Shown here: positions 47,354 to 60,727 of the stretch, piece by piece
How positions within the stretch are numbered: the first letter of the stretch is position 1
Layout: the number at the start of each line of letters is the position of its first letter
Source: Physcomitrium patens
Taxonomy: Eukaryota > Streptophyta > Bryopsida > Funariales > Funariaceae
Reading direction: 5' to 3'
Length of the DNA: 64,000 nt
Assembly (NCBI RefSeq): GCF_000002425.4
Contig: NC_037273.1
Coordinates: 10,878,639-10,942,638, forward strand
Program-made: the position numbers and the translations under genes
Notes under the pieces: model-generated
What the model was told of the DNA's origin: nothing
The model's input: only the letters and a program-made list of their open reading frames with translations
The model's database searches: none

Positions 47354-48404
47354 TTTATAATTAAGATATATCTAAAAAATCTACTTACTTCAAAGTTGAG
47401 CAATTTAGGTAACTCTAAATTAGATAATTTTTTTAATATTTAAGTTGAATAAAAATTGTAAATAAATACTGAAAATAATTTTTTTATCACTGATAGAAAT
47501 TTGAAAAAAAATTAATTATTAAGAAAAAATCAATTAAAAATAAGTTATTTAAATATATCTTTAAAATTCAAAGAAATAAATTGGTACCTCTTTTAATATT
47601 TATTACAATTAAAAAACCTAAGAGTAGTTCCAAATCAAACAAATTCATCATCTAAAATAAATATAAAAAATACAAAGATAAATCTATTATTATTAATAAT
47701 ACGACTTTAGAATATTTTAACAAATTTGACAATAAAATCTATTTTAATAATTAAAATTTAACAAATTATTTAATGAGATCTTAAAAAAGTAATAATAGTT
47801 TTTAATTTAAAAAAATGTATTAAAAATATACAACTCATATAGAAAAAGACTCTAAGACTTTAAAAAAATTTAAAAAATAAATAAATAAAAATATTTTATA
47901 TTACAAATAAGGAACTACAATAAGATATAATAATAAAATTAAAATATTGAATTCAAGTAATAACGATTGCATTGTTGAAATTAAAAGTCTCTTTAGTCTC
48001 AACTTCTATATATATTAGATACAAAGAAGCTCTTTAAAATTTTTTATTGATGCTTAAAGGTGAGGCAAACCTCCAATAATCTTCTACGACCATCTAAGAT
48101 TCTTTAGAATCTTTTAAGACCTTTTCAAAGCTTCTTAGAGTATATCAAAAGTTATAGGAGACTTTTTTGAATTATCAAGGACCTTCTAGGATCTTCTTCT
48201 ATTATATATCTATGACATCACCTCTTTCTTTTTTTAAAATTATAGACTAAGTTTGAATTTTTTTTGTCTTTGTTGTAAAATCATCTTTCATAGATAGGTT
48301 CTACTTTAATGATAATTTCCACAAAGTAATTACTAGTTATTATTTAATATCTTTTTACATCAAATAATTCTTCATCTTCAGGTTGATGCCATGAAATATT
48401 TGGT

Positions 48405-48994
48405 TGAAATGATACCAAGAATATGAATTATAAACAACAAAAGAATCAATACATTCTTATGTCACAAGAAAAGAGAAGATATTCATTCAAAAATAATATA
48501 GTATTAATACTAGAATGACTATTGCCAAAAACAAGAAGATTAGAGATTTTTGAAATAAGACTAAGAATAAGAAAGGTATTGACAAGAGTGGAAAAGGTGT
48601 CATTCTTACTTTTATATATACTATCTAATTAAAAACTATGTGGCAACATTTTATATGACTTCCAGCATATGTCCAACATACAAGACATATATTTAATTTA
48701 TAAAGCAATTTTTTTATATATATGACATATAACCGACTTGTACCACAATTGGTTAACATATGCAATATGTAGCTAATTTATATCACAAGTGGTCAACATA
48801 TGAAGCATATGGTTAATTTTTTGGTCAAATTTTTAACATATCAATCACCTACAAACATATATAAAGTCAAATTTGCATCTATAAAGTTTTTAAGAAGTTT
48901 TTTTATAATATATTGTATAAATTATCTACTTTTATTTTTTTTCTATTTGACTACTCTTATTAGATAATTATAAGTGTTAGTTATATTTATGACA
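48405..48994 (-). repeat. Chromovirus LTR in the decayed stack
   Basis: About 590 bp, from TGAAATGATACCAAG to TATGACA, parallel to the LTRs of element C (ACTATTGCCAAAAACAAGAAG, AAGAGTGGAAAAGG, ACTATGTGGCAACAT). It has an extra internal duplication containing GGTTAACATATG/GGTCAACATATG. Confidence 0.65.
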
Positions 48995-49734
48995 ATATCT
49001 TCCCTTCTTTCCTTCCTCTTTTCATCTCTTTTAGGGATAAATTCCACAAAGATTGATGATTATATGTTAATGAAGTTGAAGATGTAAAAAATTGTATTTG
49101 TTATATACTGTGGTCTTTGTTTCTTTTTAAGATAATTAATAGGTCCTCTCAATCTTTGATAGTATCTTATGATAGAATTAAAAAAAAATCTTATTATTTA
49201 ATTATTATTGAAACATTGATAACTTCTTTTGAACAAAACATATAAAATAGCATCACAAGTGGTTTGTTTGTCTAATAAAATCACCAAACAATAAGAGTCT
49301 CTTCCAAAGTTGTAATATTAAATGCATTGCATTTCATCATATATTTAAAGAAAGACATGTCATTCTTGAAGGTCTTCATCTCAGTTATATTATCTTGAAG
49401 GTTGAGATAATCTTAATGTTTAATCTTGTAATTCATCAAAATATAGCTTTTAAATTGAATTTGTAGGATATTAATTTTTTATCTTTTTAATACTACCAAT
49501 ACAACAAAAAATATAAACAAGAATAGATGATAGAATAAAATCTTTATTAAATCTTTAAAAAATTAACCTTGGAATGCAATTTATTAGATGTTCTAACCTA
49601 TTTTGATGCAACCTTAAATCTAAAAAAAAAAATTATCTCAAACTTTTGATTATTATCTATTTTTATAGAAGAAGATGGCATTTGTCTTTTCTTTAATATG
49701 TTCACTTTCTTATATGATTTTAAAAAAGATGTAA

Positions 49735-49890
49735 NNNNNNNNNNNNNNNNNNNNNNNNNNNNNNNNNNNNNNNNNNNNNNNNNNNNNNNNNNNNNNNNNN
49801 NNNNNNNNNNNNNNNNNNNNNNNNNNNNNNNNNNNNNNNNNNNNNNNNNNNNNNNNNNNNNNNNNNNNNNNNNNNNNNNNNNNNNNNNNN
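49735..49890. other. Assembly gap (156 N)
   Basis: A run of N inside the integrase 3' part of the decayed chromovirus stack. Confidence 1.
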
Positions 49891-52381
49891 ATTACAAACA
49901 TGAAATGGTCTAAGTTGTAATAATCTAATTTTTTACAAAAGCAATTAGTCTTAATATTGTGACAAAGTAATCATACCTTATTTCCAACATAAAATTGAGG
50001 TTATTCTTTTTGATAGGAATTTATATTAATATTTCGCTATTTTTAAGCTTTAATTTATTATACTTTTATTATTATATGCTGCTCTAACAAACAATTTGCT
50101 AAATTTTTTGCTACCAAATTATCAACTTTTGAAAAGTTAAAAGTACCAAATCATAGATAATAACCATAATTATCGTAGAAAGCTGATTATTAAATTAAAA
50201 AATATATTATAGTATTATATGAAAATTCTATTAATGGCAAGAAAGTTTTCCAATCATCTTAATAGTGGTTGTTAGTACATTTCAAATATTACTCTAAAAG
50301 TTAATTTATCCATTATATTTGTCTATTAATTTGAGAATACAAAGTTGAAGATAATTTTATGTCTATCTTCAATATATAAAAAAAAATCTCTAAAATTTAG
50401 ATATGAATTGGGTCCTTCTATCTAATATAATATTTTTTGACAATCTATGATAGAAATAAATATTGTCAAAGAAAAGTTTAGATTTTTCTTCATCAATGAT
50501 AGTTTTTGTATATGGCATAAAATGTGTCATTTTAATGAAATAATCTACTATTACAAATACAGAGTTATAAAAACTTAAATTAAAAGATCAATGATAAATT
50601 CCATAGAAACAAAAGACTATGATTTTTGTAGTATAAATAATAGCTTAAAAAGTCTATTAAATTAATTACAACAAGTTTTTAATCTTGAAAAAAAATTATA
50701 TGATTGTACAAAGTTATGAATTGCCTCCTACATTTAAGATCACCTAAAATCTCTTAAGATTCATTCTAAAATTTTATTGTATCCAAAATATCATGCAATT
50801 TTAAAATTTTTGACAAGTCTCAAAATCAAGTAATTGTGCTTTACTTTCAAGAATACATAAGCATCTTTTAAAATACAATAGATTGTTTTTAAACTCAAAC
50901 TAAAAATAAAATAAAATTTAAAGAGATTATTTTTAATATCATAAACACCAGGATCTAAAGATACACTTGATTAAACTTGCATAATCAAAGATGAATCAAT
51001 AGTTAATGTTGATTTCATAGATCAAAGATGAAATTGCTCGAGTATCAAAAGAATTATTTATTGTTGACTAAAAGCTGCATTTTTTAATTTTATTATGAGA
51101 TAAAAATATTTAAAAAGAGCATCATTCAAACCTTATTAATTTTTATGGCTAAAAAATAATATTAAATTTTAATTTTAACAAAGAAATGTTTCAATAAATT
51201 TGGAAATAATTTAAAATACATCTTAATAAAAAGTACTTCAGATTCTTGTGATTTATATAAACAATTATTAGAATAAAAAAAATCTTCTAGATAATGGTGC
51301 TAATTTTGAAATAAATCTATAATTGTAAAAATTTCTTTATTGTAAAACTTCTTGTTGATCTTGGTTGTTAAAAATTTTCATAAATGAAAAACTAAAGAAT
51401 GAAATTTGTTATTTTCTTCTATTTGTAACAATACTACACCAAAGGCAAAGTCTAATGTATTTATTTCTACAAAAAAAATGCTTTAAAAAAGAAATAGAAT
51501 TTAAAATTGGATTTATAATAAAAATTATTTTTATAAATTTAAATATTTCTTCAAATTCTTTATTCTATTCAAGTTTATTTTTACAAGTCAAATATATAAA
51601 TAGAATTAAAACTTTTAAAAAATTATTGATAAAGATCTAATAATAGTTGATAAATTTTAAATATTGAAGATCTCTTATTATTCTTAAAAGCTTTTAATCT
51701 ATGATAGTTTTATTTTTTTAAGGATCTATTATAAGGCTATCATTTAAAAAGATATATCCTAAGAAGCCAACTTGAGTAGTGTGAAATACACGATTTTCCA
51801 TCTTAGTATATATTCTTATATTTTTGAATTTTTATAAAATATAATAAATATAAATTTTATAATTTTATATATTTTTAGAATAAATTAAAATATTTTATTA
51901 ATGATAAAAAATAAAATTATCTAAAAAATCTATCAAAATATATGTATAAGATATTAAAATTATTTTGAATATTTGTGAATCCAAAAGGCATGACATCTTA
52001 AATGAAATTTCCATATTTTATTCAAAATTTATATTTATACATCTCATAATTTATTTATATAATTAAAATATATATATAATAGAATAAAATTAGATATAAT
52101 TTTTTTTATATTTTAGATTATGATAAGACTGCTTTTAATGCAAAATCCAAGGCATTAATTTTCCTATAAAAATGACATGGAAAATTTTAGATAAATCAAG
52201 AGATGGATTATGATAAATATTATATTTAAGCATAATAATTTCTATTTGAGCTTTTAATTCCTATTTGAAATTTTAATCTCTATTTAAGCTTATTCTTACA
52301 TGTAACTTATGTAAGTAAAGCAACTATCTGAGAATAATTATTGATTAATATTTTATAAAATTTTACAAATCAAAAAATATA

Positions 52382-52790
52382 TTAAACATTATGTATTGAT
52401 TTTGGAGTTGTCCAACTGTTAATGATCTTAATCTTCTTTTGATCTATCAAGAAGTCTTTATTTGATATGAAATAGCCTAGGAATTTGATATGAGTCTTAT
52501 GAAATATAAATTTTTTATAATTTGGTGAATAATCTATTATCTTATAATTTTTGTAAGACAAGATGGATATGTCATCCATGTTCTTTTAGAGTCTTGGAAT
52601 AAATTAATATGTCGTTTAAATAAGATATAACAAAATTATCAAAGAAAACACCAAATACATTATTTATCAAATGTTGAAAACTTGATGGTACATTTATAAG
52701 ACCAAAAGACACGACATTGTATTTTAAATATCCATATCTATTTAAAAATTATATATTGTCTTTGATGCCACTTCTAATAGATTGGTTTTG
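52382..52790 (-). pseudogene. Second reverse transcriptase copy in the decayed stack
   Basis: Minus strand. 52579-52382 encodes YKKFIFHKTHIKFLGYFISN, the RT-connection motif (compare FHTTQVDFLGYIIS in element A). The palm upstream around 52600-52700 is broken. A similar RT segment already occurs at 51700-52060, so this belongs to another element copy. Confidence 0.65.
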
Positions 52791-54173
52791 TGGAAGACAT
52801 CTCTAAAGAACAAAAGTTAACTATCTATGACCTCTACATACAGCCTTAGGTTTTTAACTATAGAAATTTTGTATATTCTTAAAAACTTTAAATTAATAAA
52901 CCTAGAAAAGGCTAATGAGACTATCAAAGCAAGTATTTTGAATTTTTTAGCATCTAGACATATTGATATGGTAAAGCAGGAAGAGAGACAAGATGATAAA
53001 TGGGATTTTTTTTGCTTTATTAAATAAAAGAATCTAGCTGTATAGTTCCTATTGTAGCTAGACATCTTTGTTTTCTTGCAAAGCATTTCGTGATATAATT
53101 TTACTCATTATTTGAAATATATGTTGATGTATTTTGTCGCAATTATTAATTTTATAGCCAAATTTTTTTAAATACAAACACAATTCTTGTTATCTTTGAT
53201 GCTTTTTCTATTATTCAATAAAGAACTTGAAGAAAAATGCATCAATTTGCATATCTTCTATTTCTAAATATTTTTTTATAATTAATAAATATAAAAGATG
53301 TTAAATAAATTTGTAGCATAAATAATAGACATTAATCTTCTAGATATTGAAAAAACAGAGTTTTATACTTGATAGCTTGACTAATGGCTTCATTAAGTAA
53401 CTAAAGATCAAATATAGACAACAATAGAAATTTCATATTATCTTATAATCTCTTATAAAATTAGCTTAATTATGCCTCTTCATTTTATTTTGTATCATAT
53501 TCTAATTGTCAAAAATCTAAGACATAAACCAATACAAAATATGTTTCTTGTTGAAGGCTTCAAATTTTAATTATTACAAAATAAGTATTATTATGTTTAC
53601 CAAATGCTTCCTAAAATGCCACCAAAAATATTTTAGAACTATATGATATGAAAGAATTCTTTTTAAAAAAGGAACAAACTAAAACATACTTAAGAACAAA
53701 ATTCTAGCCAAACCAACAAAAGATACTTCCATAGAATATTGTTGAAGATGGAGAAAAGTAATAAATTATTTTCAATTAATAAAGCTACAAAAATTTGAAC
53801 AAGTTCCATCAATTTTTTTTGGAAAGTGATTTCTTGGTTCTTTTATTCATAACATTAGATTGTTGTCTTGAATATATACATCTTTTAATGAAGTAAATCT
53901 TAATGATAGAATTTTAAACTAACTTATAGCAGTAGCCTAGATAGTTTTGTTCTTTGACTACTATATATGATTATATAAAGTTTTCAATGTTTTTAAATAA
54001 GGTCTCTCTCTTAATTTTCAATGCTTCAAAAGCATTTATAGTCAAATCTAACTTGGCTTCTCTAGAATCTATCATATTGAATTTCTTACTTCTTATAATA
54101 AAAATTAGTCATTGAAAACTTTTAGAATCTTTTAGAATCTTCTAGAATCTTCTTCCATTGGTTATCTATGATA

Positions 54174-57100
54174 ATATGCACTTAAAAAAGAAACATCACA
54201 AATCTAAATTATAAATGTTTTTTAGTGTTAGAAGAGCAAATAGTTATAGAAAAGATAGTTTTGTTATTCAAAATATTTCTTCAAAATATCTATTCAAAAC
54301 CAATATTAATGTTTGTTTTAAGTTGTGGAGCATAAACAAAATAATTTTTATTAAGTTTAAAATTTGAATCAAATAAATATCTAAGTTAAGAAATTAAAAT
54401 AATTATTAGCTAATTAATAAATTAAAATAATTTTTTTAATAAATATTATATTTAATATTAAGGCTTTGAAAAATTCAATATTTGTGTAAAATATTTAATG
54501 AAGAAATGAGACTTGATTTTACAAGTATAGTAATGATGTTGAAGAAAAAAATAGAATTAAAAAATAAATGAAAATCTATTTGCTAAATACATATAAAAAT
54601 TAGCCAAGTTTGAAAAAAAATTATAGGTCAAAAAATCTTTAAAACATAATCTTAAATAAGAGCTGAAATAATGTTAAGATCAAAGAACTAAAATTAAAGA
54701 GAACAAATCTTTAAAAAATGAGATATATATATATATATAGATATATATATGTATATATATATATATTAAAATTTATTATTTATTAATTATAGTATATATT
54801 TTAAATAATAATAATTTGTATAAAATAGTGCAACAAATCAAAATACTTATAAACAATTAAAGGTAAGATATCAATCAATATGTCACAAAATTTTGACATA
54901 CTATAGAAGTTTTTAAATAAAAAATTAACTATGTAATATGATTTCATGCCAATACTTAGTATTATTTGAACTTTGATAAAAAATAAATAAATAAATAAAA
55001 CAATCAATCAATCAATTAAAGAAATTAGTTAGAATATAAAGAAGAAGAAAAAAAAACTTAAAGTCTAAATTGAAGCAGATTATTTTATAAAACAAGATTA
55101 ATTTTAACTAAGAATTAAAATACCCAAGTAATAGTATTTTTTTTTAATAAATAAGGTCTATTTAACTCCCAAATTGGATTGATAAAATTAGAATAAAAAA
55201 TATTAAAATAAGCTTCAATTATTTATATAAAAATTTAATCTAATTGATTAATGTTAGTAGAGTCTATTAAAGTTAAAAACTCATCCACTAGTGATCAATT
55301 ATATGATATTTGAATAAAATAATTATCTATTTATGGATTAGGTTTTAGCTTAAATTTAAATTATTAGTTCATAGAATTAAATTATTAAGACTAAAGTTAG
55401 TTAGAAGGAATTATAAGAAGAAAGAATTAGAAATTTAGATGTAGTTATAAAGAATAGAGAATAGTTTCTTTTATTAGTATTAAGATGAATTTTATTTGAG
55501 AGTCAAACAATATTAAGGAGTCAATGTCTATAGGTATTGGTTATGATTGTAGAAAGAAATTTTTTTGACTCCATCTATATGTAAAATTTTATTACTATTA
55601 TTATTGGATTTACTACTTAGTGTATTATTAAAAATATACAGTAAGTCAAAGTCAAATGCTTGTAGGAAAAGAACTTCGTTTGATAGAATAAAAGATTGTT
55701 TTGTATAATATTAGTTTAGTTTGAATAAACATGGATATCTGAAATATGTTAGTCCAGGTAAAATATGAAGCTTAGAAATATAAATAAGCAGAATTATTTC
55801 CTTTAAGAAAATTAATTAATATGTATATTTAGTGTAAAATTCTGAAATAGCAGAAAGCCAATTTTGTATTTAGCAATGAAAGTAATTAGAAATAGTAATT
55901 TAAAATCATATATTAAAAGTGTTGTTTTAGCAATAAAAGATTAGCAATAAATAAAATATTCAGCTAAAGTATAAATAAATCTATTTTTATTTAAAATAGT
56001 ATGAATTTAGAATTATTTTTAAATTATAAATTATTAAAAATAGACTTTTGTAAGATACCAATTCTTTTTATAAAATATTAAAAAATATTTTTTAATATAA
56101 TTTTTAAAAATATGTATATCTTATAATACATTTATCTTGTTAAAATTTGATCTATTTTTTGTCACTTATTTATTTATTTTTATCAAATCTCAAACTTTTG
56201 AATTTAGAATTTGCATTTTAAAATTTTAAACTAGGAATACAAATGAATTTTATAATTATTTTTTAGAAATAATATTTTATTTGATTATATTTTATTTAAA
56301 TTTATTTAGATCTTAGGATTTATTTTTTGAACTTATTCATGAGATTTATTTATTTTAATTTATTTAGATTATCTGTTTCTCTTTAACTAAAGATATTTGA
56401 CATGTATGACACTTCTAACTTCTACCTTAAAAACCATTATTGTGTTTCTAACAATATTAATATTCGAATTGAATTTGAACAAGAAATATATAATTTTCAT
56501 ATTTTTGAATTAAATCATTAAAAATGTCTTCTTCACAAAACATCTTTAAATATAAAAAAATTTGAAAATTCCTCACAGATAGTTGAAGCACCATAAGATG
56601 TTAAAAACTGTGAAAACATTTACCAATATTGTATCAAAACTATACATTGTTCTGATTCCAATTATTAATTCAGCATGGAAAGAGTTACAAAGCAAAAAAC
56701 TTTTAATGAAAATCACAGTGGGACTAACAGAACCACAAATTTGAAGACACACGTCTTGTTTTTACTTGATTGAAGATTCGCTGGTATGATCTATGATGAT
56801 TTTAACACAGATATGGACATAAACTCATGTTTGCAGTCATGTGCCCATTCAATCTTAACAGTGGAAAAAATTTACATTATATTCTGGCACAGATTGAGTG
56901 CAATTTTAATCAATTTGTGGGAATATTAACTATATAAACATATTACATTACAGTGTAGAAATTATCAAAACATGAGATTTACAACACAATATTTTGAGAG
57001 GAGGATTAAAGCAACCCATTTCAAACTTAAATCAACCCAATGGTATCTGCTTTGCACTCCCTCATTAATTTTGAGATTTTGCATTTGGTGATAAGCTAAT

Positions 57101-58300
57101 TTCGAAAAAAGAGTGGGAGGGATAAAGAACATAATTCTTGAGATAATTCTTAAGATGGCTTGAAATGAAGCAGCTCTAAAGAAAAGCAAGCAAAATTGAT
57201 AATTTTACATTGGAGAGAATTTGGTGAATTGTGAAGAAGGATTGACACAACAGATACTGCAAGAAAATAAGTTTTTGTGAATGTCAAATAATGAAATAAT
57301 TACAAATTTTATAAATAACAAGTTTTATTTTGACAAACAAATATAACAATGATGATGACAATAATAATAATAATCATAAACATATTGATTATAACAATTA
57401 TTTTAACAAATTATTAGAATTATATAACCATTATTTTAACAAAAAATATATAACAATGATGATAATAATAATAATTAAAAACACAGAGAGAAAGGAATAG
57501 AAACATCAGAATTAGTTGAAACAATGTCTCCTCAACTTAATGTTATATATTCATTCTATGTTAATTGACGTTAAACATAGGCACAACATGCGTCGATGAT
57601 GAGTTAATACAAACTCACATCTTTAAAACTACGCTAGGCAAAAAAAATTAGACACTAACTAAAAGTACAGCGAACAAATCAAAGGAAGTAAATCGTGGCC
57701 ACACAAAAAATTGTATAAGCATAATAATAAACTAAACAATTAATGTTCATTAAAAATGTTTTCCACTACATTACAACATTCATCGTTCTTAATGTTAAGA
57801 CAGTCAACATGACTTAACAAAAAAGTTGAACAAATCAAGATAACCCAAATATATACAAAACTTACCACGGTAGTTAATACGTCAGTAGTAGTAAAATTTC
57901 AAAAGATAGCTATTTCTAAATGCATCGCATCCAAAAACACAGGCCGTAAATCACATAATTCGTTATCAAATAACCCCCTAAAGATTCGAATGGTAGGCAG
58001 ATGAAGAGTTAATTTTACGCTCCTGTTATAAATACAACACTTAAATATAAGAAGATTCAATTTGAATTTGGTTTGGTAACTTTGTCATTACCATCCAAAA
58101 CTATCGATAGGAGGACATAAAATTTTGAATTATGATATGAAAATTTTAAAAGTATGCCCCCAACGTTGTGCATTCATATATAGTTCTACCTTACTATTCT
58201 CTCCAAAAATTGTAAGGCACCTATTAAATAAAATAGAAACAAGAAAAAAAAAAAAAAAAAAAAAAATCATTTCCAATGCAAAACATCCCCAATCATGTTC
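54174..58300. other. AT-rich intergenic DNA upstream of beta-tubulin
   Basis: No gene seen. Contains interrupted (AT)n at about 54722-54770 and an A23 run at 58244-58266 just before the GC-rich island. The minus-strand frame 57189-56965 and other short frames show no known domain. Confidence 0.55.
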
Positions 58301-59025
58301 AATAGGAAGGGCGTGGCCATGACTAGTCTCTCTCCTCATCCGCTAAAATGTCACAGTATGTCCAAAATTCATCGGCATTGGTTTCATCCATGGTAACGAA
58401 ACTCGAGTGCAGTAGACGACAAAATGGAAGGATGCGACCAGGGATGAACGGGAAGAGTATCATTAATGCGAGACCCTTGGAGTTGAAGGCCACGAGTGGG
58501 ACAGCGATGCCGAGAAAAATTTGAAAATCGCTCATCCCAGACAAAATATCTGTGGGCCAGCCAGGGTTTCCCAGCCAGCTGCTCTGCCGTGCCAGCCGTA
58601 GATCTGCTCATCCGACGGCCACTGCGCCCCATCCTGGACTTGTACCCTCCGGCATTTGGAAAGTGTCAGCCTCTCCCTGACGAACATTTCACCTCGGCTG
58701 CCCGGGAGGCCAGGAGCGTCAGATGGGAGATCTGACGGCGGGGCGGAGGAGAGACCTGAACCGGCGGGCAGGGGAACGATGTCGTTGCTTGTTCTTCTGG
58801 CTGAGGCGTCCATCCCCTTTACCTCCGCTGTGTGTTTCAAAGGCCGATATCTGCGCTTCCCTTGCGGACCGAGCTCTGTCCCGCTCGCTTACTTCTCTCC
58901 CACCGAGCTTCCGAGGTTGGGCATTCCCACCCTTCCTTCTCTTCTCCTCTCCTTCTCTGCTCTTCTTCTCTGTTGTCTGCGGATTAGGTCTTGTGGTCTT
59001 TCGAGCTTCGCACAGCTTGAGCAAG
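58300..59025 (+). promoter_or_regulatory. GC-rich upstream region and 5' leader of the beta-tubulin gene
   Basis: Base composition switches from AT-rich to GC-rich at about 58300. Directly before the ATG lies a pyrimidine-rich stretch (about 58926-58976, many CTTCTC units), typical of 5' leaders of strongly expressed plant genes. The start context is AGCAAGATGAGA, with purine at -3. I see no convincing TATA box at a sensible distance, so the transcription start cannot be fixed from sequence. The frame upstream of the ATG stays open back to 58723. Confidence 0.55.
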
Positions 59026-60727
59026 ATGAGAGAGATCTTGCACATCCAGGGTGGGCAGTGCGGTAACCAGATCGGATCCAAGTTCTGGGAGGTTGTTTGC
59101 GAGGAGCATGGCATCGACCCTACGGGGTCGTACAAGGGCGTGACGGACTTGCAGCTGGAGCGCATCAATGTGTACTTCGACGAGGCGAGCGGCGGGCGAT
59201 ATGTGCCGCGTGCGGTGCTGATGGATTTGGAGCCCGGAACAATGGACAGCGTTAGGACGGGTCCGTATGGACAGATTTTCCGACCCGACAACTTTGTGTT
59301 CGGGCAGACTGGTGCCGGAAACAACTGGGCTAAGGGACACTACACGGAGGGAGCTGAGTTGATCGATTCTGTTTTGGACGTGGTGCGCAAGGAGGTGGAG
59401 AGCTGCGACTGCCTGCAAGGTATGCCCGTCGTTGTTGTGTGGTTGGTGGACGTATGAGTGTGTGGTTCCTTATCCCGTGAGGGTGTAATGGCTTGGTCCC
59501 ATGACTGCGTTGCACAGCTGGTGCGGCGAGATGTGAGGCCGGGTTTTGACAGGGCAGGGTGGGTTACACGATTGCGCGATGTGCAGGTTTCCAGTTTTGT
59601 CATTCTTTGGGAGGAGGGACCGGATCCGGAATGGGGACGTTGCTGATTTCGAAAATCCGAGAGGAGTACCCCGACAGGATGATGCTGACGTTCTCGGTGT
59701 TTCCTTCGCCTAAGGTGTCTGACACCGTTGTGGAGCCGTACAATGCGACCTTGTCAGTTCACCAGCTGGTAGAGAACGCGGACGAGTGCATGGTGTTGGA
59801 CAACGAAGCGCTGTACGATATCTGTTTCAGGACATTGAAGCTGATCACGCCCTCATGTGAGTGACAGATGACCTGGGGATGAGCTTTTGGTTGTACGGCA
59901 TTGGTGTGGTGTGGTGTGGTGTGGGAGGACATGGGCGCGGATGTCGATGTGGTGGGGGTAGGTGAGGTGCATGGGTGAGGAGTAGGGCGTGTGTTCTTGA
60001 ACGTGGTGTTTGGTGTGGTTGGAATGTGACTGATGCGTGTTGTCTTGCGGGATACGCAGTCGGAGACTTGAACCACTTGATTTCTGCGACAATGAGCGGG
60101 ATCACTTGCTGCCTGCGATTCCCCGGGCAGCTGAACTCCGATCTCCGGAAGCTGGCCGTGAACCTGATTCCGTTCCCCCGTCTACACTTTTTCATGATTG
60201 GTTTCGCACCGTTGACATCGAGGGGTTCTCAGCAGTATCGATCGCTGACGGTTCCCGAGTTGACTCAGCAAATGTGGGACTCGAAGAATATGATGTGCGC
60301 GGCTGACCCCCGGCACGGTAGGTATTTGACGGCGTCGGCGGTGTTCCGGGGCAAGGTGTCGACGAAGGAGGTGGACGAGCAGATGATCAACGTGCAGAAC
60401 AAGAATTCGTCGTACTTCGTGGAGTGGATTCCGAACAACGTGAAGTCGAGTGTGTGTGACATTCCCCCGACGGGTTTGAAGATGTCGTCGACGTTCATCG
60501 GTAACTCGACGTCGATTCAGGAGATGTTCAGGCGTGTGAGCGAGCAGTTCACAGCCATGTTCAGGAGGAAGGCTTTCTTGCATTGGTACACGGGCGAGGG
60601 CATGGACGAGATGGAGTTCACGGAGGCGGAGAGCAACATGAACGATTTGGTGTCGGAGTACCAGCAGTACCAGGACGCGAGCGCCGAGGAGGAAGGCGAG
60701 TACGAGGAGGATCTGGAGGAGGCTTAG
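59026..60727 (+). CDS. TUB: Beta-tubulin
   Basis: Beta subunit of the tubulin dimer; binds and hydrolyses GTP and builds microtubules in the cytoplasm. Exons: 59026-59419, 59587-59856, 60060-60727, giving 443 codons (family usually 440-450). Both introns are GT...AG and phase 1, after the first base of codons 132 and 222, the positions usual in plant beta-tubulin genes. The protein starts MREI, the tetrapeptide used for autoregulated mRNA decay. It has GGQCGNQIG near residue 10, the GTP-binding GGGTGSG loop after CHSL, and an acidic tail [13 protein letters not shown]. Third codon positions are rich in G and C, unlike everything else here. FQFCHSL at residues 133-139 has Phe where I recall Val in other plant copies. 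No lesions, so very likely functional. Confidence 0.97.
59420..59586 (+). other. Intron 1 of beta-tubulin (167 bp)
   Basis: Starts GTATGCCC, ends GATGTGCAG. Removing it restores codon 132 (Gly) and joins CDCLQ to GFQF. Confidence 0.95.
59857..60059 (+). other. Intron 2 of beta-tubulin (203 bp)
   Basis: Starts GTGAGTGAC, ends GATACGCAG. Removing it restores codon 222 (Phe) in TPSFGDLNHL. It contains a short GGTGT repeat at about 59902-59926. Confidence 0.95.

Larger units (their letters stand above)
47990..54173 (-). mobile_element. Stack of strongly decayed minus-strand chromovirus remnants
   Basis: At least two elements are superposed. One has an LTR end at TCTATGACA (48217), followed by the pyrimidine run CACCTCTTTCTTTTTTT, a minus-strand polypurine tract. 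A second LTR at 48405-48994 has its own pyrimidine-rich border. Integrase traces (50340-50600) and RNase H (about 51000-51350) follow, then an RT end at 51700-52060. A second RT copy then begins at 52382-52790, with protease/gag junction sequence at about 53040-53090. The doubled RT shows that one element was truncated against another. The segment 54120-54173 ends TCTATGATA and resembles the LTR end at 48217. Confidence 0.6.

Noticed and set aside
58719-59324. 201-codon minus-strand frame opposite beta-tubulin exon 1
   Set aside because: Antisense shadow of a GC3-rich gene; no known domain, and it overlaps conserved sense coding sequence.
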